This document shows positions 45,801 through 60,500 of a DNA stretch of 64,000 nt, piece after piece. The DNA comes from Aphanomyces cochlioides (taxonomy: Eukaryota; Oomycota; Saprolegniomycetes; Saprolegniales; Verrucalvaceae). A program made the position numbers and the translations under genes. The stretch spans positions 25,373 through 89,372 of the forward strand of contig JAHQRK010000055.1 of assembly GCA_019828595.1 (NCBI GenBank), read 5' to 3'. Under the pieces are notes generated by a model. It ran no database searches and was not told the origin of the DNA. It was given only the letters and a program-made list of their open reading frames with translations. The first letter of the stretch is position 1; each line of letters begins with the position of its first letter.

Positions 45801-48800
45801 CATGCCAGACATGGCGAGTGGGTATCTCGATGGGGTCGAGATATGCATGTGGCACGTGGGTACCAAGTGGAGAAAAAGTGGCATCGAGATGCAGTTTGTG
45901 GGGTATGCTTGGGACTCTCGCGTGTTGATTTCGGAACAAGTTGGTGCTTGGTCGTCCACCACACGAGCATGACACCTTTCAAACATGCCAGACGTGGCGA
46001 GTGGGTATCTCGATGGGGTCGAGATATGCATGTGGCACGTGGGTACCAAGTGGAGAAAAAGTGGCATCGAGATGCAGTTTGTGGGGTATGCTTGGGACTC
46101 TTGCGTGTTGATTTCGGACCAAGTTGGTGCTTGGTCGTCCACCACACGAGCATGACACCTTTCAAACATGCCAGACATGGCGAGTGGGTATCTCGATGGG
46201 GTCGAGATATGCATGTGGCACGTGGGTACCAAGTGGAGAAAAAGTGGCATCGAGATGCAGTTTGTGGGGTATGCTTGGGACTCTTGCGTGTTGATTTCGG
46301 ACCAAGTTGGTGCTTGGTCGTCCACCACACGAGCATGACACCTTTCAAACATGCCAGACATGGCGAGTGGGTATCTCGATGGGGTCGAGATATGCATGTG
46401 GCACGTGGGTACCAAGTGGAGAAAAAGTGGCATCGAGATGCAGTTTGTGGGGTATGCTTGGGACTCTTGCGTGTTGATTTCGGAACAAGTTGGTGCTTGA
46501 TCGTCCACCACACGAGCATGACACCTTTCAAACATGCCAGACGTGGCGAGTGGGTATCTCGATGGGGTCGAGATATGCATGTGGCACGTGGGTACCAAGT
46601 GGAGAAAAAGTGGCATCGAGATGCAGTTTGTGGGGTATGCTTGGGACTCTTGCGTGTTGATTTCGGACCAAGTTGGTGCTTGGTCGTCCACCACACGAGC
46701 ATGACACCTTTCAAACATGCCAGACATGGCGAGTGGGTATCTCGATGGGGTCGAGATATGCATGTGGCACGTGGGTACCAAGTGGAGAAAAAGTGGCATC
46801 GAGATGCAGTTTGTGGGGTATGCTTGGGACTCTTGCGTGTTGATTTCGGAACAAGTTGGTGCTTGGTCGTCCACCACACGAGCATGACACCTTTCAAACA
46901 TGCCAGACGTGGCGAGTGGGTGTCTCGATGGGGTCGAGATATGCATGTGGCACGTGGGTACCAAGTGGAGAAAAAGTGGCATCGAGATGCAGTTTGTGGG
47001 GTATGCTTGGGACTCTCGCGTGTTGATTTCGGACCAAGTTGGTGCTTGGTCGTCCACCACACGAGCATGACACCTTTCAAACATGCCAGACATGGCGAGT
47101 GGGTATCTCGATGGGGTCGAGATATGCATGTGGCACGTGGGTACCAAGTGGAGAAAAAGTGGCATCGAGATGCAGTTTGTGGGGTATGCTTGGGACTCTT
47201 GCGTGTTGATTTCGGACCAAGTTGGTGCTTGGTCGTCCACCACACGAGCATGACACCTTTCAAACATGCCAGACATGGCGAGTGGGTATCTCGATGGGGT
47301 CGAGATATGCATGTGGCACGTGGGTACCAAGTGGAGAAAAAGTGGCATCGAGATGCAGTTTGTGGGGTATGCTTGGGACTCTTGCGTGTTGATTTCGGAA
47401 CAAGTTGGTGCTTGGTCGTCCACCACACGAGCATGACACCTTTCAAACATGCCAGACGTGGCGAGTGGGTATCTCGATGGGGTCGAGATATGCATGTGGC
47501 ACGTGGGTACCAAGTGGAGAAAAAGTGGCATCGAGATGCAGTTTGTGGGGTATGCTTGGGACTCTTGCGTGTTGATTTCGGACCAAGTTGGTGCTTGGTC
47601 GTCCACCACACGAGCATGACACCTTTCAAACATGCCAGACATGGCGAGTGGGTATCTCGATGGGGTCGAGATATGCATGTGGCACGTGGGTACCAAGTGG
47701 AGAAAAAGTGGCATCGAGATGCAGTTTGTGGGGTATGCTTGGGACTCTTGCGTGTTGATTTCGGACCAAGTTGGTGCTTGGTCGTCCACCACACGAGCAT
47801 GACACCTTTCAAACATGCCAGACATGGCGAGTGGGTATCTCGATGGGGTCGAGATATGCATGTGGCACGTGGGTACCAAGTGGAGAAAAAGTGGCATCGA
47901 GATGCAGTTTGTGGGGTATGCTTGGGACTCTTGCGTGTTGATTTCGGACCAAGTTGGTGCTTGGTCGTCCACCACACGAGCATGACACCTTTCAAACATG
48001 CCAGACATGGCGAGTGGGTATCTCGATGGGGTCGAGATATGCATGTGGCACGTGGGTACCAAGTGGAGAAAAAGTGGCATCGAGATGCAGTTTGTGGGGT
48101 ATGCTTGGGACTCTCGCGTGTTGATTTCGGACCAAGTTGGTGCTTGGTCGTCCACCACACGAGCATGACACCTTTCAAACATGCCAGACATGGCGAGTGG
48201 GTATCTCGATGGGGTCGAGATATGCATGTGGCACGTGGGTACCAAGTGGAGAAAAAGTGGCATCGAGATGCAGTTTGTGGGGTATGCTTGGGACTCTTGC
48301 GTGTTGATTTCGGACCAAGTTGGTGCTTGGTCGTCCACCACACGAGCATGACACCTTTCAAACATGCCAGACATGGCGAGTGGGTATCTCGATGGGGTCG
48401 AGATATGCATGTGGCACGTGGGTACCAAGTGGAGAAAAAGTGGCATCGAGATGCAGTTTGTGGGGTATGCTTGGGACTCTCGCGTGTTAATTTCGGAACA
48501 AGTTGGTGCTTGGTCGTCCACCACACGAGCATGACACCTTTCAAACATGCCAGACGTGGCGAGTGGGTGTCTCGATGGGGTCGAGATATGCATGTGGCAC
48601 GTGGGTACCAAGTGGAGAAAAAGTGGCATCGAGATGCAGTTTGTGGGGTATGCTTGGGACTCTCGCGTGTTAATTTCGGAACAAGTTGGTGCTTGGTCGT
48701 CCACCACACGAGCATGACACCTTTCAAACATGCCAGACGTGGCGAGTGGGTGTCTCGATGGGGTCGAGATATGCATGTGGCACGTGGGTACCAAGTGGAG

Positions 48801-51800
48801 AAAAAGTGGCATCGAGATGCAGTTTGTGGGGTATGCTTGGGACTCTTGCGTGTTGATTTCGGAACAAGTTGGTGCTTGGTCGTCCACCACACGAGCATGA
48901 CACCTTTCAAACATGCCAGACATGGCGAGTGGGTATCTCGATGGGGTCGAGATATGCATGTGGCACGTGGGTACCAAGTGGAGAAAAAGTGGCATCGAGA
49001 TGCAGTTTGTGTGGTATGCTTGGGACTCTCGCGTGTTAATTTCGGAACAAGTTGGTGCTTGGTCGTCCACCACACGAGCATGACACCTTTCAAACATGCC
49101 AGACGTGGCGAGTGGGTATCTCGATGGGGTCGAGATATGCATGTGGCACGTGGGTACCAAGTGGAGAAAAAGTGGCATCGAGATGCAGTTTGTGGGGTAT
49201 GCTTGGGACTCTCGCGTGTTGATTTCGGACCAAGTTGGTGCTTGGTCGTCCACCACACGAGCATGACACCTTTCAAACATGCCAGACATGGCGAGTGGGT
49301 ATCTCGATGGGGTCGAGATATGCATGTGGCACGTGGGTACCAAGTGGAGAAAAAGTGGCATCGAGATGCAGTTTGTGGGGTATGCTTGGGACTCTTGCGT
49401 GTTGATTTCGGAACAAGTTGGTGCTTGGTCGTCCACCACACGAGCATGACACCTTTCAAACATGCCAGACATGGCGAGTGGGTATCTCGATGGGGTCGAG
49501 ATATGCATGTGGCACGTGGGTACCAAGTGGAGAAAAAGTGGCATCGAGATGCAGTTTGTGGGGTATGCTTGGGACTCTCGCGTGTTAATTTCGGAACAAG
49601 TTGGTGCTTGGTCGTCCACCACACGAGCATGACACCTTTCAAACATGCCAGACGTGGCGAGTGGGTATCTCGATGGGGTCGAGATATGCATGTGGCACGT
49701 GGGTACCAAGTGGAGAAAAAGTGGCATCGAGATGCAGTTTGTGGGGTATGCTTGGGACTCTTGCGTGTTGATTTCGGACCAAGTTGGTGCTTGGTCGTCC
49801 ACCACACGAGCATGACACCTTTCAAACATGCCAGACGTGGCGAGTGGGTGTCTCGATGGGGTCGAGATATGCATGTGGCACGTGGGTACCAAGTGGAGAA
49901 AAAGTGGCATCGAGATGCAGTTTGTGGGGTATGCTTGGGACTCTTGCGTGTTGATTTCGGAACAAGTTGGTGCTTGGTCGTCCACCACACGAGCATGACA
50001 CCTTTCAAACATGCCAGACATGGCGAGTGGGTATCTCGATGGGGTCGAGATATGCATGTGGCACGTGGGTACCAAGTGGAGAAAAAGTGGCATCGAGATG
50101 CAGTTTGTGGGGTATGCTTGGGACTCTCGCGTGTTAATTTCGGAACAAGTTGGTGCTTGGTCGTCCACCACACGAGCATGACACCTTTCAAACATGCCAG
50201 ACGTGGCGAGTGGGTGTCTCGATGGGGTCGAGATATGCATGTGGCACGTGGGTACCAAGTGGAGAAAAAGTGGCATCGAGATGCAGTTTGTGGGGTATGC
50301 TTGGGACTCTCGCGTGTTGATTTCGGACCAAGTTGGTGCTTGGTCGTCCACCACACGAGCATGACACCTTTCAAACATGCCAGACATGGCGAGTGGGTAT
50401 CTCGATGGGGTCGAGATATGCATGTGGCACGTGGGTACCAAGTGGAGAAAAAGTGGCATCGAGATGCAGTTTGTGGGGTATGCTTGGGACTCTTGCGTGT
50501 TGATTTCGGACCAAGTTGGTGCTTGGTCGTCCACCACACGAGCATGACACCTTTCAAACATGCCAGACATGGCGAGTGGGTATCTCGATGGGGTCGAGAT
50601 ATGCATGTGGCACGTGGGTACCAAGTGGAGAAAAAGTGGCATCGAGATGCAGTTTGTGGGGTATGCTTGGGACTCTTGCGTGTTGATTTCGGAACAAGTT
50701 GGTGCTTGGTCGTCCACCACACGAGCATGACACCTTTCAAACATGCCAGACATGGCGAGTGGGTATCTCGATGGGGTCGATATATGCATGTGGCACGTGG
50801 GTACCAAGTGGAGAAAAAGTGGCATCGAGATGCAGTTTGTGGGGTATGCTTGGGACTCTTGCGTGTTGATTTCGGACCAAGTTGGTGCTTGGTCGTCCAC
50901 CACACGAGCATGACACCTTTCAAACATGCCAGACATGGCGAGTGGGTATCTCGATGGGGTCGAGATATGCATGTGGCACGTGGGTACCAAGTGGAGAAAA
51001 AGTGGCATCGAGATGCAGTTTGTGGGGTATGCTTGGGACTCTTGCGTGTTGATTTCGGAACAAGTTGGTGCTTGGTCGTCCACCACACGAGCATGACACC
51101 TTTCAAACATGCCAGACATGGCGAGTGGGTATCTCGATGGGGTCGAGATATGCATGTGGCACGTGGGTACCAAGTGGAGAAAAAGTGGCATCGAGATGCA
51201 GTTTGTGGGGTATGCTTGGGACTCTCGCGTGTTAATTTCGGAACAAGTTGGTGCTTGGTCGTCCACCACACGAGCATGACACCTTTCAAACATGCCAGAC
51301 GTGGCGAGTGGGTGTCTCGATGGGGTCGAGATATGCATGTGGCACGTGGGTACCAAGTGGAGAAAAAGTGGCATCGAGATGCAGTTTGTGGGGTATGCTT
51401 GGGACTCTCGCGTGTTGATTTCGGACCAAGTTGGTGCTTGGTCGTCCACCACACGAGCATGACACCTTTCAAACATGCCAGACATGGCGAGTGGGTATCT
51501 CGATGGGGTCGAGATATGCATGTGGCACGTGGGTACCAAGTGGAGAAAAAGTGGCATCGAGATGCAGTTTGTGGGGTATGCTTGGGACTCTCGCGTGTTA
51601 ATTTCGGAACAAGTTGGTGCTTGGTCGTCCACCACACGAGCATGACACCTTTCAAACATGCCAGACATGGCGAGTGGGTATCTCGATGGGGTCGAGATAT
51701 GCATGTGGCACGTGGGTACCAAGTGGAGAAAAAGTGGCATCGAGATGCAGTTTGTGGGGTATGCTTGGGACTCTTGCGTGTTGATTTCGGACCAAGTTGG

Positions 51801-54800
51801 TGCTTGGTCGTCCACCACACGAGCATGACACCTTTCAAACATGCCAGACATGGCGAGTGGGTATCTCGATGGGGTCGAGATATGCATGTGGCACGTGGGT
51901 ACCAAGTGGAGAAAAAGTGGCATCGAGATGCAGTTTGTGGGGTATGCTTGGGACTCTCGCGTGTTAATTTCGGAACAAGTTGGTGCTTGGTCGTCCACCA
52001 CACGAGCATGACACCTTTCAAACATGCCAGACGTGGCGAGTGGGTGTCTCGATGGGGTCGAGATATGCATGTGGCACGTGGGTACCAAGTGGAGAAAAAG
52101 TGGCATCGAGATGCAGTTTGTGGGGTATGCTTGGGACTCTTGCGTGTTGATTTCGGACCAAGTTGGTGCTTGGTCGTCCACCACACGAGCATGACACCTT
52201 TCAAACATGCCAGACGTGGCGAGTGGGTGTCTCGATGGGGTCGAGATATGCATGTGGCACGTGGGTACCAAGTGGAGAAAAAGTGGCATCGAGATGCAGT
52301 TTGTGGGGTATGCTTGGGACTCTCGCGTGTTGATTTCGGACCAAGTTGGTGCTTGGTCGTCCACCACACGAGCATGACACCTTTCAAACATGCCAGACGT
52401 GGCGAGTGGGTGTCTCGATGGGGTCGAGATATGCATGTGGCACGTGGGTACCAAGTGGAGAAAAAGTGGCATCGAGATGCAGTTTGTGGGGTATGCTTGG
52501 GACTCTTGCGTGTTGATTTCGGACCAAGTTGGTGCTTGGTCGTCCACCACACGAGCATGACACCTTTCAAACATGCCAGACATGGCGAGTGGGTATCTCG
52601 ATGGGGTCGATATATGCATGTGGCACGTGGGTACCAAGTGGAGAAAAAGTGGCATCGAGATGCAGTTTGTGGGGTATGCTTGGGACTCTCGCGTGTTGAT
52701 TTCGGACCAAGTTGGTGCTTGGTCGTCCACCACACGAGCATGACACCTTTCAAACATGCCAGACGTGGCGAGTGGGTGTCTCGATGGGGTCGAGATATGC
52801 ATGTGGCACGTGGGTACCAAGTGGAGAAAAAGTGGCATCGAGATGCAGTTTGTGGGGTATGCTTGGGACTCTTGCGTGTTGATTTCGGACCAAGTTGGTG
52901 CTTGGTCGTCCACCACACGAGCATGACACCTTTCAAACATGCCAGACATGGCGAGTGGGTATCTCGATGGGGTCGAGATATGCATGTGGCACGTGGGTAC
53001 CAAGTGGAGAAAAAGTGGCATCGAGATGCAGTTTGTGGGGTATGCTTGGGACTCTCGCGTGTTAATTTCGGAACAAGTTGGTGCTTGGTCGTCCACCACA
53101 CGAGCATGACACCTTTCAAACATGCCAGACGTGGCGAGTGGGTGTCTCGATGGGGTCGAGATATGCATGTGGCACGTGGGTACCAAGTGGAGAAAAAGTG
53201 GCATCGAGATGCAGTTTGTGGGGTATGCTTGGGACTCTTGCGTGTTAATTTCGGAACAAGTTGGTGCTTGGTCGTCCACCACACGAGCATGACACCTTTC
53301 AAACATGCCAGACATGGCGAGTGGGTGTCTCGATGGGGTCGAGATATGCATGTGGCACGTGGGTACCAAGTGGAGAAAAAGTGGCATCGAGATGCAGTTT
53401 GTGGGGTATGCTTGGGACTCTTGCGTGTTAATTTCGGAACAAGTTGGTGCTTGGTCGTCCACCACACGAGCATGACACCTTTCAAACATGCCAGACATGG
53501 CGAGTGGGTATCTCGATGGGGTCGAGATATGCATGTGGCACGTGGGTACCAAGTGGAGAAAAAGTGGCATCGAGATGCAGTTTGTGGGGTATGCTTGGGA
53601 CTCTCGCGTGTTGATTTCGGACCAAGTTGGTGCTTGGTCGTCCACCACACGAGCATGACACCATTCAAACATGCCAGACGTGGCGAGTGGGTATCTCGAT
53701 GGGGTCGTGATATGCATGTGGCACGTGGGTACCAAGTGGAGAAAAAGTGGCATCGAGATGCAGTTTGTGGGGTATGCTTGGGACTCTTGCGTGTTAATTT
53801 CGGAACAAGTTGGTGCTTGGTTGTCCACCACACGAGCATGACACCTTTCAAACATGCCAGACGTGGCGAGTGGGTGTCTCGATGGGGTCGAGATATGCAT
53901 GTGGCACGTGGGTACCAAGTGGAGAAAAAGTGGCATCGAGATGCAGTTTGTGGGGTATGCTTGGGACTCTCGCGTGTTGATTTCGGACCAAGTTGGTGCT
54001 TGGTCGTCCACCACACGAGCATGACACCTTTCAAACATGCCAGACATGGCGAGTGGGTATCTCGATGGGGTCGAGATATGCATGTGGCACGTGGGTACCA
54101 AGTGGAGAAAAAGTGGCATCGAGATGCAGTTTGTGGGGTATGCTTGGGACTCTTGCGTGTTGATTTCGGACCAAGTTGGTGCTTGGTCGTCCACCACACG
54201 AGCATGACACCTTTCAAACATGCCAGACATGGCGAGTGGGTATCTCGATGGGGTCGAGATATGCATGTGGCACGTGGGTACCAAGTGGAGAAAAAGTGGC
54301 ATCGAGATGCAGTTTGTGGGGTATGCTTGGGACTCTTGCGTGTTAATTTCGGAACAAGTTGGTGCTTGGTCGTCCACCACACGAGCATGACACCTTTCAA
54401 ACATGCCAGACATGGCGAGTGGGTATCTCGATGGGGTCGAGATATGCATGTGGCACGTGGGTACCAAGTGGAGAAAAAGTGGCATCGAGATGCAGTTTGT
54501 GGGGTATGCTTGGGACTCTTGCGTGTTGATTTCGGACCAAGTTGGTGCTTGGTCGTCCACCACACGAGCATGACACCTTTCAAACATGCCAGACATGGCG
54601 AGTGGGTATCTCGATGGGGTCGAGATATGCATGTGGCACGTGGGTACCAAGTGGAGAAAAAGTGGCATCGAGATGCAGTTTGTGGGGTATGCTTGGGACT
54701 CTCGCGTGTTGATTTCGGACCAAGTTGGTGCTTGGTCGTCCACCACACGAGCATGACACCATTCAAACATGCCAGACGTGGCGAGTGGGTATCTCGATGG

Positions 54801-57576
54801 GGTCGTGATATGCATGTGGCACGTGGGTACCAAGTGGAGAAAAAGTGGCATCGAGATGCAGTTTGTGGGGTATGCTTGGGACTCTTGCGTGTTAATTTCG
54901 GACCAAGTTGGTGCTTGGTTGTCCACCACACGAGCATGACACCTTTCAAACATGCCAGACGTGGCGAGTGGGTGTCTCGATGGGGTCGAGATATGCATGT
55001 GGCACGTGGGTACCAAGTGGAGAAAAAGTGGCATCGAGATGCAGTTTGTGGGGTATGCTTGGGACTCTCGCGTGTTAATTTCGGAACAAGTTGGTGCTTG
55101 GTCGTCCACCACACGAGCATGACACCTTTCAAACATGCCAGACATGGCGAGTGGGTGTCTCGATGGGGTCGAGATATGCATGTGGCACGTGGGTACCAAG
55201 TGGAGAAAAAGTGGCATCGAGATGCAGTTTGTGGGGTATGCTTGGGACTCTCGCGTGTTGATTTCGGACCAAGTTGGTGCTTGGTCGTCCACCACACGAG
55301 CATGACACCTTTCAAAGATGCCAGACGTGGCGAGTGGGTGTCTCGATGGGGTCGAGATATGCATGTGGCACGTGGGTACCAAGTGGAGAAAAAGTGGCAT
55401 CGAGATGCAGTTTGTGGGGTATGCTTGGGACTCTCGCGTGTTGATTTCGGAACAAGTTGGTGCTTGGTCGTCCACCACACGAGCATGACACCTTTCAAAC
55501 ATGCCAGACGTGGCGAGTGGGTATCTCGATGGGGTCGAGATATGCATGTGGCACGTGGGTACCAAGTGGAGAAAAAGTGGCATCGAGATGCAGTTTGTGG
55601 GGTATGCTTGGGACTCTCGCGTGTTGATTTCGGACCAAGTTGGTGCTTGGTCGTCCACCACACGAGCATGACACCTTTCAAACATGCCAGACATGGCGAG
55701 TGGGTATCTCGATGGGGTCGAGATATGCATGTGGCACGTGGGTACCAAGTGGAGAAAAAGTGGCATCGAGATGCAGTTTGTGGGGTATGCTTGGGACTCT
55801 TGCGTGTTGATTTCGGACCAAGTTGGTGCTTGGTCGTCCACCACACGAGCATGACACCTTTCAAACATGCCAGACATGGCGAGTGGGTATCTCGATGGGG
55901 TCGAGATATGCATGTGGCACGTGGGTACCAAGTGGAGAAAAAGTGGCATCGAGATGCAGTTTGTGGGGTATGCTTGGGACTCTCGCGTGTTAATTTCGGA
56001 ACAAGTTGGTGCTTGGTCGTCCACCACACGAGCATGACACCTTTCAAACATGCCAGACATGGCGAGTGGGTGTCTCGATGGGGTCGAGATATGCATGTGG
56101 CACGTGGGTACCAAGTGGAGAAAAAGTGGCATCGAGATGCAGTTTGTGGGGTATGCTTGGGACTCTCGCGTGTTGATTTCGGACCAAGTTGGTGCTTGGT
56201 CGTCCACCACACGAGCATGACACCTTTCAAAGATGCCAGACGTGGCGAGTGGGTGTCTCGATGGGGTCGAGATATGCATGTGGCACGTGGGTACCAAGTG
56301 GAGAAAAAGTGGCATCGAGATGCAGTTTGTGGGGTATGCTTGGGACTCTCGCGTGTTAATTTCGGAACAAGTTGGTGCTTGGTCGTCCACCACACGAGCA
56401 TGACACCTTTCAAACATGCCAGACGTGGCGAGTGGGTGTCTCGATGGGGTCGAGATATGCATGTGGCACGTGGGTACCAAGTGGAGAAAAAGTGGCATCG
56501 AGATGCAGTTTGTGGGGTATGCTTGGGACTCTCGCGTGTTAATTTCGGAACAAGTTGGTGCTTGGTCGTCCACCACACGAGCATGACACCTTTCAAACAT
56601 GCCAGACATGGCGAGTGGGTGTCTCGATGGGGTCGAGATATGCATGTGGCACGTGGGTACCAAGTGGAGAAAAAGTGGCATCGAGATGCAGTTTGTGGGG
56701 TATGCTTGGGACTCTCGCGTGTTGATTTCGGACCAAGTTGGTGCTTGGTCGTCCACCACACGAGCATGACACCTTTCAAAGATGCCAGACGTGGCGAGTG
56801 GGTGTCTCGATGGGGTCGAGATATGCATGTGGCACGTGGGTACCAAGTGGAGAAAAAGTGGCATCGAGATGCAGTTTGTGGGGTATGCTTGGGACTCTCG
56901 CGTGTTAATTTCGGAACAAGTTGGTGCTTGGTCGTCCACCACACGAGCATGACACCTTTCAAACATGCCAGACGTGGCGAGTGGGTGTCTCGATGGGGTC
57001 GAGATATGCATGTGGCACGTGGGTACCAAGTGGAGAAAAAGTGGCATCGAGATGCAGTTTGTGGGGTATGCTTGGGACTCTCGCGTGTTGATTTCGGACC
57101 AAGTTGGTGCTTGGTCGTCCACCACACGAGCATGACACCTTTCAAACATGCCAGACATGGCGAGTGGGTATCTCGATGGGGTCGAGATATGCATGTGGCA
57201 CGTGGGTACCAAGTGGAGAAAAAGTGGCATCGAGATGCAGTTTGTGGGGTATGCTTGGGACTCTTGCGTGTTGATTTCGGACCAAGTTGGTGCTTGGTCG
57301 TCCACCACACGAGCATGACACCTTTCAAACATGCCAGACATGGCGAGTGGGTATCTCGATGGGGTCGAGATATGCATGTGGCACGTGGGTACCAAGTGGA
57401 GAAAAAGTGGCATCGAGATGCAGTTTGTGGGGTATGCTTGGGACTCTCGCGTGTTAATTTCGGAACAAGTTGGTGCTTGGTCGTCCACCACACGAGCATG
57501 ACACCTTTCAAACATGCCAGACATGGCGAGTGGGTGTCTCGATGGGGTCGAGATATGCATGTGGCACGTGGGTACC
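42877..57576 (+). repeat. Satellite array, homogeneous part, ~80 monomers
   Basis: About 80 uninterrupted 183-bp monomers without indels, continuing the array left of element 4 in the same orientation and phase. Each carries 8-bp arms TATCTCGA/TCGAGATA around TGGGG (perfect in the GTATCTCG variant), 7-bp arms GACCAAG/CTTGGTC around TTGGTG (in the GGACC variant), and the hexamers ATGCAT, CACGTG and GGTACC. Rare variants recur at multiples of 183: TTCAAAGATG at 55311, 56226 and 56775; CGATATATG at about 50781 and 52611; and a three-SNP set near 53661-53821 and 54759-54919. Reading frames of up to 5969 codons across it are by-products of the repeat length. Confidence 0.97.
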
Positions 57577-60500
57577 AAGTGAGAAAAAGTGGCATCGAGA
57601 TGCAGTTTGTGGGGTATGCTTGGGACTCTCGCGTGTTGATTTCGGACCAAGTTGGTGCTTGGTCGTCCACCACACGAGCATGACACCTTTCAAACATGCC
57701 AGACATGGCGAGTGGGTGTCTCGATGGGGTCGAGATATGCATGTGGCACGTGGGTACCAAGTGGAAAAAAGTGGCATCGAGATGCAGTTTGTGGGGTATG
57801 CTTGGGACTCTCGCGTGTTAATTTCGGAACAAGTTGGTGCTTGGTCGTCCACCACACGAGCATGACACCTTTCAAACATGCCAGACGTGGCGAGTGGGTG
57901 TCTCGATGGGGTCGAGATATGCATGTGGCACGTGGGTACCAAGTGGAGAAAAAGTGGCATCGAGATGCAGTTTGTGGGGTATGCTTGGGACTCTTGCGTG
58001 TTGATTTCGGACCAAGTTGGTGCTTGGTCGTCCACCACACGAGCATGACACCTTTCAAACATGCCAGACGTGGCGAGTGGGTATCTCGATGGGGTCGAGA
58101 TATGCATGTGGCACGTGGGTACCAAGTGGAGAAAAAGTGGCATCGAGATGCAGTTTGTGGGGTATGCTTGGGACTCTCGCGTGTTGATTTCGGAACAAGT
58201 TGGTGCTTGGTCGTCCACCACACGAGCATGACACCTTTCAAACATGCCAGACATGGCGAGTGGGTGTCTCGATGGGGTCGAGATATGCATGTGGCACGTG
58301 GGTACCAAGTGGAGAAAAAGTGGCATCGAGATGCAGTTTGTGGGGTATGCTTGGGACTCTTGCGTGTTGATTTCGGACCAAGTTGGTGCTTGGTCGTCCA
58401 CCACACGAGCATGACACCTTTCAAACATGCCAGACATGGCGAGTGGGTATCTCGATGGGGTCGTGATATGCATGTGGCACGTGGGTACCAAGTGGAGAAA
58501 AAGTGGCATCGAGATGCAGTTTGTGGGGTATGCTTGGGACTCTCGCGTGTTAATTTCGGAACAAGTTGGTGCTTGGTCGTCCACCACACGAGCATGACAC
58601 CTTTCAAACATGCCAGACGTGGCGAGTGGGTGTCTCGATGGGGTCGAGATATGCATGTGGCACGTGGGTACCAAGTGGAGAAAAAGTGGCATCGAGATGC
58701 AGTTTGTGGGGTATGCTTGGGACTCTCGCGTGTTAATTTCGGAACAAGTTGGTGCTTGGTCGTCCACCACACGAGCATGACACCTTTCAAACATGCCAGA
58801 CATGGCGAGTGGGTATCTCGATGGGGTCGAGATATGCATGTGGCACGTGGGTACCAAGTGGAGAAAAAGTGGCATCGAGATGCAGTTTGTGGGGTATGCT
58901 TGGGACTCTCGCGTGTTAATTTCGGAACAAGTTGGTGCTTGGTCGTCCACCACACGAGCATGACACCTTTCAAACATGCCAGACGTGGCGAGTGGGTGTC
59001 TCGATGGGGTCGAGATATGCATGTGGCACGTGGGTACCAAGTGGAGAAAAAGTGGCATCGAGATGCAGTTTGTGGGGTATGCTTGGGACTCTTGCGTGTT
59101 GATTTCGGACCAAGTTGGTGCTTGGTCGTCCACCACACGAGCATGACACCTTTCAAACATGCCAGACATGGCGAGTGGGTATCTCGATGGGGTCGAGATA
59201 TGCATGTGGCACGTGGGTACCAAGTGGAGAAAAAAGTGGCATCGAGATGCAGTTTGTGGGGTATGCTTGGGACTCTCGCGTGTTAATTTCGGAACAAGTT
59301 GGTGCTTGGTCGTCCACCACACGAGCATGACACCTTTCAAACATGCCAGACATGGCGAGTGGGTGTCTCGATGGGGTCGAGATATGCATGTGGCACGTGG
59401 GTACCAAGTGGAGAAAAAGTGGCATCGAGATGCAGTTTGTGGGGTATGCTTGGGACTCTTGCGTGTTGATTTCGGACCAAGTTGGTGCTTGGTCGTCCAC
59501 CACACGAGCATGACACATTTCAAACATGCCAGACATGGCGAGTGGGTATCTCGATGGGGTCGTGATATGCATGTGGCACGTGGGTACCAAGTGGAGAAAA
59601 AGTGGCATCGAGATGCAGTTTGTGGGGTATGCTTGGGACTCTCGCGTGTTGATTTCGGAACAAGTTGGTGCTTGGTCGTCCACCACACGAGCATGACACC
59701 TTTCGAGAACATGCCAGACGTGGCGAGTGGGTATCTCGATGGGGTCGAGATATGCATGTGGCACGTGGGTACCAAGTGGAGAAAAAGTGGCATCGAGATG
59801 CAGTTTGTGGGGTATGCTTGGGACTCTCGCGTGTTGATTTCGGACCAAGTTGGTGCTTGGTCGTCCACCACACGAGCATGACACCTTTCAAACATGCCAG
59901 ACATGGCGAGTGGGTATCTCGATGGGGTCGAGATATGCATGTGGCACGTGGGTACCAAGTGGAGAAAAAGTGGCATCGATGCATTTTGTGGGGTATGCTT
60001 GGGACTCTCGTGTTGATTTCGGACCAAGTTGGTGCTTGGTCGTCCACCACACGAGCATGACACCTTTCAAACATGCCAGACATGGCGAGTGGGTATCTCG
60101 ATGGGGTCGAGATATGCATGTGGCACGTGGGTACGAAAAGTGGAGAAAAAGTGGCATCGAGATGCAGTTTGTGGGGTATGCTTGGGACTCTTGCATGTGT
60201 TGATTTCGGACCAAGTTGGTGCTTGGTCGTCCACCACACGAGCATGACACCTTTCAAACATGCCAGACGTGGCGAGTGGGTATCTCGATGGGGTCGAGAT
60301 ATGCATGTGGCACGTGGGTACCAAGTGGAGAAAAAGTGGCATCGAGATGCAGTTTGTGAGTATGTTTGGGACTCTCGCGTGTTGATTTCGGAACAGTTGG
60401 TGCTTGGGACTCTCGCGTGTTGATTTGGAACAAGTTGGTCTTTGGTCGTCCACCACACGAGCATGACACCTTTCAAACATGCCAGACATGGCGAGTGGGT

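Noticed and set aside
39777..57686. A single 5,969-codon reverse-strand ORF and overlapping 4,944- and 5,022-codon ORFs as giant protein genes
   Set aside because: They are 61-residue repeats produced by the 183-bp satellite on both strands. The end of the first is the LINE ORF1, annotated separately. There is no sign of codon-level constraint.
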